From: Verrucomicrobiota bacterium
GTDB lineage: Bacteria; Verrucomicrobiota; Verrucomicrobiia; Opitutales; Seribacteraceae
Reading direction: 5' to 3'
Length of the DNA stretch: 9,239 bases
Assembly: GCA_014382645.1 (NCBI GenBank)
Contig: JACNJI010000160.1
Coordinates: 1-9,239 of the forward strand
Below, one piece after another: positions 1 to 6,500 of the stretch. Made by a program: the position numbers and the translations under genes. The number at the start of each line of letters is the position of its first letter. The first letter of the stretch is position 1. The notes under the pieces were generated by a model. The model saw only the letters and a list, made by a program, of their open reading frames with translations. It made no database searches and was not told the origin of the DNA.

Positions 1-597
1 GCAACAGGGCAGGAACCCGGGGGCGGTGGATTTGGTGGACGAGGTGGACGTTCTGAAACAGTCGTTGCGAGCGGTGAACACCAACTTGTTCAGCCTGGAG
101 GTCAAACCTACGGCGACGCAGATATTACACATCTTTTCGGAGGTTCCGGCGGAGGAGGTGGAAACGAACGTTCGGGCGGCACGGGCGGAGGCGGCATCAA
201 GATTGTGGCTGGTGAAACGCTTACCATCGGCGGAAGCATTCATGCCATTGGGGGTAAAGGGGGAGCAAGACCCAACGAGGCGCGACAAAGCGGTGGAAGT
301 GGATCCGGAGGAGCTATTTATCTCAAGGGCAAACACATAGTCATACAACAAGGAGTGAGCATCAAAGCAGATGGCGGAGACGGCGCCACCGGCATAACCA
401 ACGGAAACACCTATGTCACAGACGGCATTGGAGGCGGGGCAGCAGCAGGTGGCGGTGGAAGAATTTTCATGGAGGCAACCGAAAGCTTGCTGAATATCGA
501 AAGTTCAACCAACTCCAATTTTTCGACCAACGGAGGCATAAGCCCCGGATATCGTCACGGTGTATCGGGATCCATGAAGATTCTTAAGCCGCAGGTC
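1..597 (+). repeat. Glycine-rich module 0 (N-terminally cut)
   Basis: Sub-feature of the giant CDS, residues 1-199. It shows the same order of signatures as the two later modules: a glycine run near residues 6-17, an 'FGGSGGGGGN' block at residue 46, then 'GGGGIKIVAGETLTIGGSI', 'GGSGSGGAIYL' and 'GGGGRIFMEA'. Alternating short hydrophobic strands (I-K-I-V, A-I-Y-L, R-I-F-M) separated by glycine turns suggest a beta-solenoid or hemagglutinin-like fold; this is inference. It is more diverged from modules 1 and 2 than they are from each other, and its C-terminal end ('MKILKPQV') leads directly into module 1. Confidence 0.75.
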
Positions 598-3500
598 ACC
601 GAACTGGTATTTCATTCAGGTACTATCACCATCGACACCGACAAAGGCACGATCAACCACTCGGATGGTTCGTTTCTAGGGGGATCGACTACGGAAAACT
701 TTTTCTTAAGCTCGGACGGAACCGCCTACCCTTACAAGATCTGCACCTTCATCGCCGACCGAATCAACCTTGGCGTAAACCTCAGCGTAAATCTCAAGGG
801 TACCGCCGCCCTATCGTTGAGGACTCGTAATCACGGCGACATAATAATATCCGCGAACATCGTGGCCAATGGAGGAAACAATCCCACCGACGACGATGGA
901 GGGATAGGACGTCTCGCCGGCTGGGACGGCGGCAAGAAACAAAGGGATGGGCAAGGCCCCGGCAAAGGTAAGGACAGGACCCAAAGCAATATCGGTGGCG
1001 GTGGTGGTTACGGTGGTCCGGGTTGGACAAACCAGAACCAGTTGCTCACTCATGGGCTCTCCTACGGCGATTCCAAGGTGACCCATCTGATAGGTGGATC
1101 CGGAGGCGGTGGCGGTGGCAACAAAGGAGGTGGTGCCGGCGGAGGAGCCATCGAGCTGATGGCCGATGGTGTGGGAACGATCACGATTGGAGCGACGGCC
1201 AAGATCTCCGTAAACGGTGGGGACACCACAGACAAAATCGGAGGTGGTGGCGCGGGGGCAGGAGGATCCATTCGTCTAATCGGCGCATCTATCGTCAACA
1301 ACGGCACGCTAGAGGCCACTGGGATGGCAATCACGTCGGACATGAATGGCGGTGGCGGGCGCATTGCCTTTGTGAGTGATGGAAAGTTGATAGTGGGGAC
1401 CACAAACGTGACCGGTTTTCAACCCGGCACCGTATCGGTCTTGGGCAACAACGACGTAACCGACTTGGCCTTTTCGACCGGCACCCTCTTCATTAATACT
1501 ACGAACGGCACTTGGCATCATAGCGACGGCAAGCACGGGACGGGCGTAATCTCTATGGGAGACGACTCCGGAATTCCATACGGCATATGCGCCTACACCT
1601 TCGACTCCATCAATTTGCCGGCCGGACTCACCGTGGTACTGGAAGGCCATAACGCCCTCATTCTAAAGACGCGTAACCACGGGAACATAGTCGTTGAAAC
1701 CGACCTCAAGGCCGACGGCGGCAATTCCGTCGACGCCGACGACCCTTGGGGAAACAACTTGTACACCTACACCGGCGGGAAAGGGAAACTTGGCGGGCAT
1801 GACGGCGGTCCGAGCAACGCCAACGGAACCGGCCCCGGCAAGGGCAAGGCCAGTGTCGGCAACGGCGAAGGCGGGGGCGGAGGCTACGGCTCGGCAGGAG
1901 CCGGCAGCGATGAAGCCACATACGGAATGACCTACGGAGGCGAGGCCCTGAGCCACCTCCACGGCGGTTCAGGCGGCGGCGGAGGCGGCAATCGCGGCGG
2001 AGGGGCCGGAGGAGGAGCCATCTCTCTCGAGGCCGACGGCAACGGGACCCTCACCATTGGCGCGGGAGCGACTATTTCGGCAAATGGCGGCATAAGCACC
2101 AGGGGCGACAGCGGCGGCGGCGGCGGCTCTGGCGGCTCTCTTCGTTTTGCAGGCAAGTCCATAACCAACAACGCCACGATCGAGGCCAAGGGCGGCGACG
2201 TAGTAGGGAACGGGAACCAGAGCTACGATGGCGGCGGCGGCCGGGTTGCCTTCAACTACAGTTACAACCTCAACCAAGGCACTGTAGACATAGGGACCGG
2301 AAGTTATGCAGGCACCATAGCGGAGAACACACCTCCCATAATCGTGGGCGATCTCAATGCCACAGCGACCTACTCGAATGAAAACTATCCGCCTCCCGTA
2401 ACCCAGCAGGAGCATTTGACGGGTTGGTGGGAATTCGACAATCCGACAAACCTCGGTGAGGATTCGAGCGAAAACCTCAGTCATCTTAACGACAACGGAA
2501 ACCCGACGTTTCATGCAACAGGTAAATGGGATGGTGCCATTTATCTAGACGGGAACGATATGCTCGAGCAAGGAGCAGTCTTTCCATCGAACGTCCCAAC
2601 AGGCGGAACAGCCTACTCTATCTCCTGCTGGATCAATCCTGACCAAGGTGGTAATCGCGGCATTGTCGGCTGGGGAACTTACGGCTCAGCAAGCAGAGTG
2701 AACGCCCTACGAATGAACGGAAACAACGATATTTACAATTACTGGTGGGGTAACGATCTGAACGCCGGGTCCGGTGGAGACTTACGAACAGGCACGTCTC
2801 CAGACGGCTGGCATTATATATTGGCCACATACGATCCGGCGCTAGGGTCGAACCGGCAGAAAATCTATATCGATGGCTTGATCAAAGCCCAAAGAAACGC
2901 AAGCGGCCTAAATGCCGGGGCGGGAAGCTTCACAATTGGAAGAACCGGTACGAACGAATATTTCCAAGGCCTACTTGATGATCTTCGCATATACGCAACC
3001 GCTCTCACCACTAGCGACCTTGCGCAAATATACGCCGGCGACATAGTCAAAGCAATTCCTTCCATCAACTTCGCCGTCACGGCCCTGAAGGGCCCGCAAA
3101 GCTATTCTGCCATCGATCTGCCGGATGCGCTTACCATAAATCCGACAAGCGGCCTAATATCGGGAACCACGATGGCGATCGGCGAACACAACGTCACCAT
3201 TCAAGCATCCAATCTTTCGGGAGCAAGCGCTCCTCAGACACTCGTCCTGACTGTTCGCCCGAACATCCCGATATTGCTCGACCTCAACGCCAGTACGGTG
3301 GGAGCCACCTACGCCATGGTCGACTTCTCTAGATTGGACACCGGTGGTGAGAATCCTGCGTTGACTCTTTTCCACGGCACGACGGACGGCAACCAAACAT
3401 CCGGCGACTGGACAGCCAACGTCCCCTTGGGAACTCTTGGGTCGGGAATTCATTCGGCCTCACTGACCGGACTCACGAACAATACTCAATACTTCCTCCG

Positions 3501-6500
3501 CGCTAGAGCCGTCAATTCAGCGGGAACGGTTTGGACTGTGGACCACAACTTCACCACAAGCGCGTTGGTGGGACCACCGATCATTGCGACACTCCCGTCA
3601 ACCTCCGTCACCACCACGAGCTCCACGATCAGCGGCAACCTGTTCTCCTATGACGGCGGTGATCAGCCGAACGTCACCTTATATTACGGGGACGAGGACA
3701 ACGGAACCAATGACTCGGCATGGGACAATTCGGTAGTCATTGGATCCAAGGGCATCGGCACCTTCACTCACAACCTGACCGGCTTCACCCCCGGCACTCG
3801 CTATTTCTACCGGTTCAAAGCCGTCAACAGCGGGGGGACCGCCCACTCTGCCGGTGCGGGGGCATTCGTAACCATCGGCACGCCGGCGATCGAGGACAAG
3901 CCCGCCACCAACCTAACCGAGACCAGTGGCACCCTTAATGCCCGGATCACTGCTCTTGGCGGCGTAACCTACTTTATCGGCGCCCCGTTCAACAACGCTT
4001 CTCTTCCCGGATTGATCATGTGGATGGACGGCAACGACCCCAACGGCGACGGCACGTCCGACACAAACACTTCCAATATCACCGTCTGGAACGACAAGTC
4101 CGCAGACGCACGTCACCTTGCTTGGACGCGGGGCGATCCGCAATTCGAGGCCAACGTGCTCAACGGCATGGGCGTGGTCGACTTCGACGGCAACGACGGC
4201 ATCGGGCAGAACGACAAGACCATGTACAACGACACCGCCAACGGCTTCTCCATGTTTGCGGTATCCCGTTACGATGGCACCGACAGCGAGCGCGTCATCT
4301 CTTCGATCGAGAACTGGAACTGGCATTTCGCCGGGCATGGGCAGTACCACACACGCATAGCAAATTTCAATGGTTGGGGTTACCTAGGGACGGACACCGA
4401 GCAGGATAATAACGACTGGCACATCTACGAGGTCACCCACACCAACACAGACAGGGGCAACTACTGGCTTGATGCCGTGAAAGTCGGCACCGACACCACT
4501 GGTTCCGGTGACGGAGACAATTGGCGCCCCAAAAGGATTCGTTTCAGCGGCTGGCAAGAGGGTAATTTAGAGGAGTCCCAGTGCCAGATCGCCGAGTTTC
4601 TCACTTTCAATCGTGTTCTTAGCGAGGAGGAGCGCCTGAAGGTGGAAGGCTATCTCGGACAAAAGTGGGGACTCCACGCCACAATGTTCGCCAACAACCA
4701 TCCGTACGTCTCAGTAGACCCCTTTCATCCGCTCATCACGCAAGGAGGAGAACAGGCTAGCGTCACCTTCTACTGGGGCGACGACAACGGAAGCGCCAAC
4801 GGCAACGTCTGGGACAACAACCATGGAGTCGCCGGCACCCACGACCTCGGTCTGATCAAGCACGATCTGACCGGACTAACCAAGGGAGCCACCTATTACT
4901 ATTCCGCAAAGGTATCCAACTCCGGAGGCGACGCCTGGGCACAGACGAGAACCTTTGCTCCTGCCAATCGCCTTTTGGGCAAAGACACGATATCCGGGCT
5001 CGTGCTATGGCTAGACGCATCAGACATGGATGGCGACAACAGCATCGACGACTTGGCCAACGGTTCCGCCATCGCATCATGGACTGACAAATCGAATCAA
5101 GCCAACCAAGCCCTTCAAACAATAGCAGCCAATAGGCCGACCTATAAGAAATCGGTATTCGGCGAGAAGCCGGGAATTAATTTTGATGGAACTGGAGATT
5201 TCCTCTATCTTGTCGATAGCCTCAGATTAACCGCAGGCCCAATCAGCGCCTACGTGATGTCCAAGCGGGACGTTCAAGGAGGGGATTCGGCAGCCTATCT
5301 TTTAGGCGAGAACATTTGGAACCTTACGGCAGGTCCGGGCAACTCTCCCTACTCCCCCGAAATAAAGAAGTTTTCGGCTTCTTCGGGCAAAACCATCACG
5401 AACCTAAAAATCGGCAAGGACGGAACGAGTTCCAGTTTCGACTTCGCCGGTGACATCGCCGAAGTACTGATTTTCGACAGGGAACTCACTTCCGAAGAAA
5501 CAGATCAAGTCGAGGGTTACCTAGCCCATCGTTGGGGAGCCAGTGCTTCCCTCTTCTCAAACCATTCCTATCGCGAATCCCCCCCCAGTTTCGACAATTC
5601 CCCGAAAATCACGATGAAGCCCTACGTCTCCCCAGTGGGAGTAGTGCCGATTCCCCTTAGCCCGGCTATTATTTCGTCCATGAACGTATGGTTCGACGCG
5701 AACGACAGCTCGACCACCAATACAAACTGGAGCGACAAATCCGGAAACGGGCATACAGCCACGCGCACCGCTGGCACCTTGACACTCGTCGACAACGCGC
5801 TCAACGGCATGCCGGTGGTTAATTTCGCCGACAACACCTATGCCAACGTCACGGGCAACATGTATTCCAAGCAACAGTACATAGTCTTCAACCTGCCGAA
5901 CGTCGGGGACTGGGGCAGTGTTCTGGGTAGCCAGCAGCGCAGTGGATATATGTTCAATAGAAGCGGCTACATGTGGAATACTAATTACCCTGCAGCCGTC
6001 AGGCAGAACGGTGGCCCCGAGTTAAGCGGCAACTTCCAGTTGAGCAACATAGGCAACTACATGGTCGTTAGGATCACAGGAAACAATAACAACACGAGCG
6101 TCAGGTCAGGCTGGGCTCTCGGTCGCCAAGAAGGATGGGGCAGGCTTCCCATGAACTTGGCCGAGGTTGTCTCATTCGACACCACCTTGTCGACGATTGA
6201 AGAGGACGAGTTGACAGGCTACCTCGCTCACAAATGGGGATTGGTCGGAGATCTTCCGGCATCACATCCATACAAATACCTTCGCTTCAAAAGCTCAAAG
6301 CGTTACGTATTGCACGTGGGAACCCCTATGAATCTCCAAGTGGAAACCACCAAGGGACCGGAATCCTATTCGGCCGGTTCCACTCTCGGCCAATATGGCC
6401 TCAGCATCAACTCGAACACAGGCTTGATCTCAGGTACTCCCGACAAACTGGGCGACTTCAACTGCACTATCTCGGTTCTAAACTCAAGCGGCTCAGACAC

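Noticed and set aside
26..340. Plus-strand frame starting ATG at base 26
   Set aside because: It overlaps frame 1 in another phase within a glycine-rich repeat. It has no ribosome binding site I can see and its product matches nothing, while frame 1 continues through with repeat-conserved sequence.
1062..1403. Proline-rich minus-strand frame, and a similar one at 1932-2189
   Set aside because: The poly-Pro runs are exactly the reverse complement of poly-Gly codons in modules 1 and 2, so they are shadows rather than genes.
1..2328. Collagen-like or simple GGN microsatellite explanation for the glycine-rich region
   Set aside because: There is no G-x-y triplet periodicity over long stretches. 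Glycine runs are short, interrupted by conserved beta-strand-like segments, and arranged in about 290-codon modules.
1969..2514. Minus-strand open frame of 181 codons, the longest on the opposite strand
   Set aside because: It lies antisense to the glycine-rich module and LamG 1 boundary. GGN glycine codons read backwards give NCC and adjacent frames without stops. The product is low-complexity Ala/Val/Arg with no recognisable domain, whereas frame 1 here is clearly domain-coding.
2413..3042. A glycoside hydrolase (GH16-type) reading of the ConA-like domains
   Set aside because: I see no E-x-D-x-x-E or comparable catalytic motif in any of the seven ConA-like domains. LamG_3 landmarks explain the sequence fully.
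4021..4062. Dockerin or EF-hand domain suggested by D-P-N-G-D-G-T-S-D
   Set aside because: Only a single loop is present. The helix and second loop of a dockerin or EF-hand pair are missing, and the loop sits at the fixed place after the W-M-D strand of the ConA-like class.
3913..4350. Minus-strand frame of 145 codons, and others at 6627-7091 and 5557-5874
   Set aside because: All lie opposite well-defined FnIII, ConA-like or LamG domains in frame 1. Their products are Val/Gly/Arg-rich without domain signatures.
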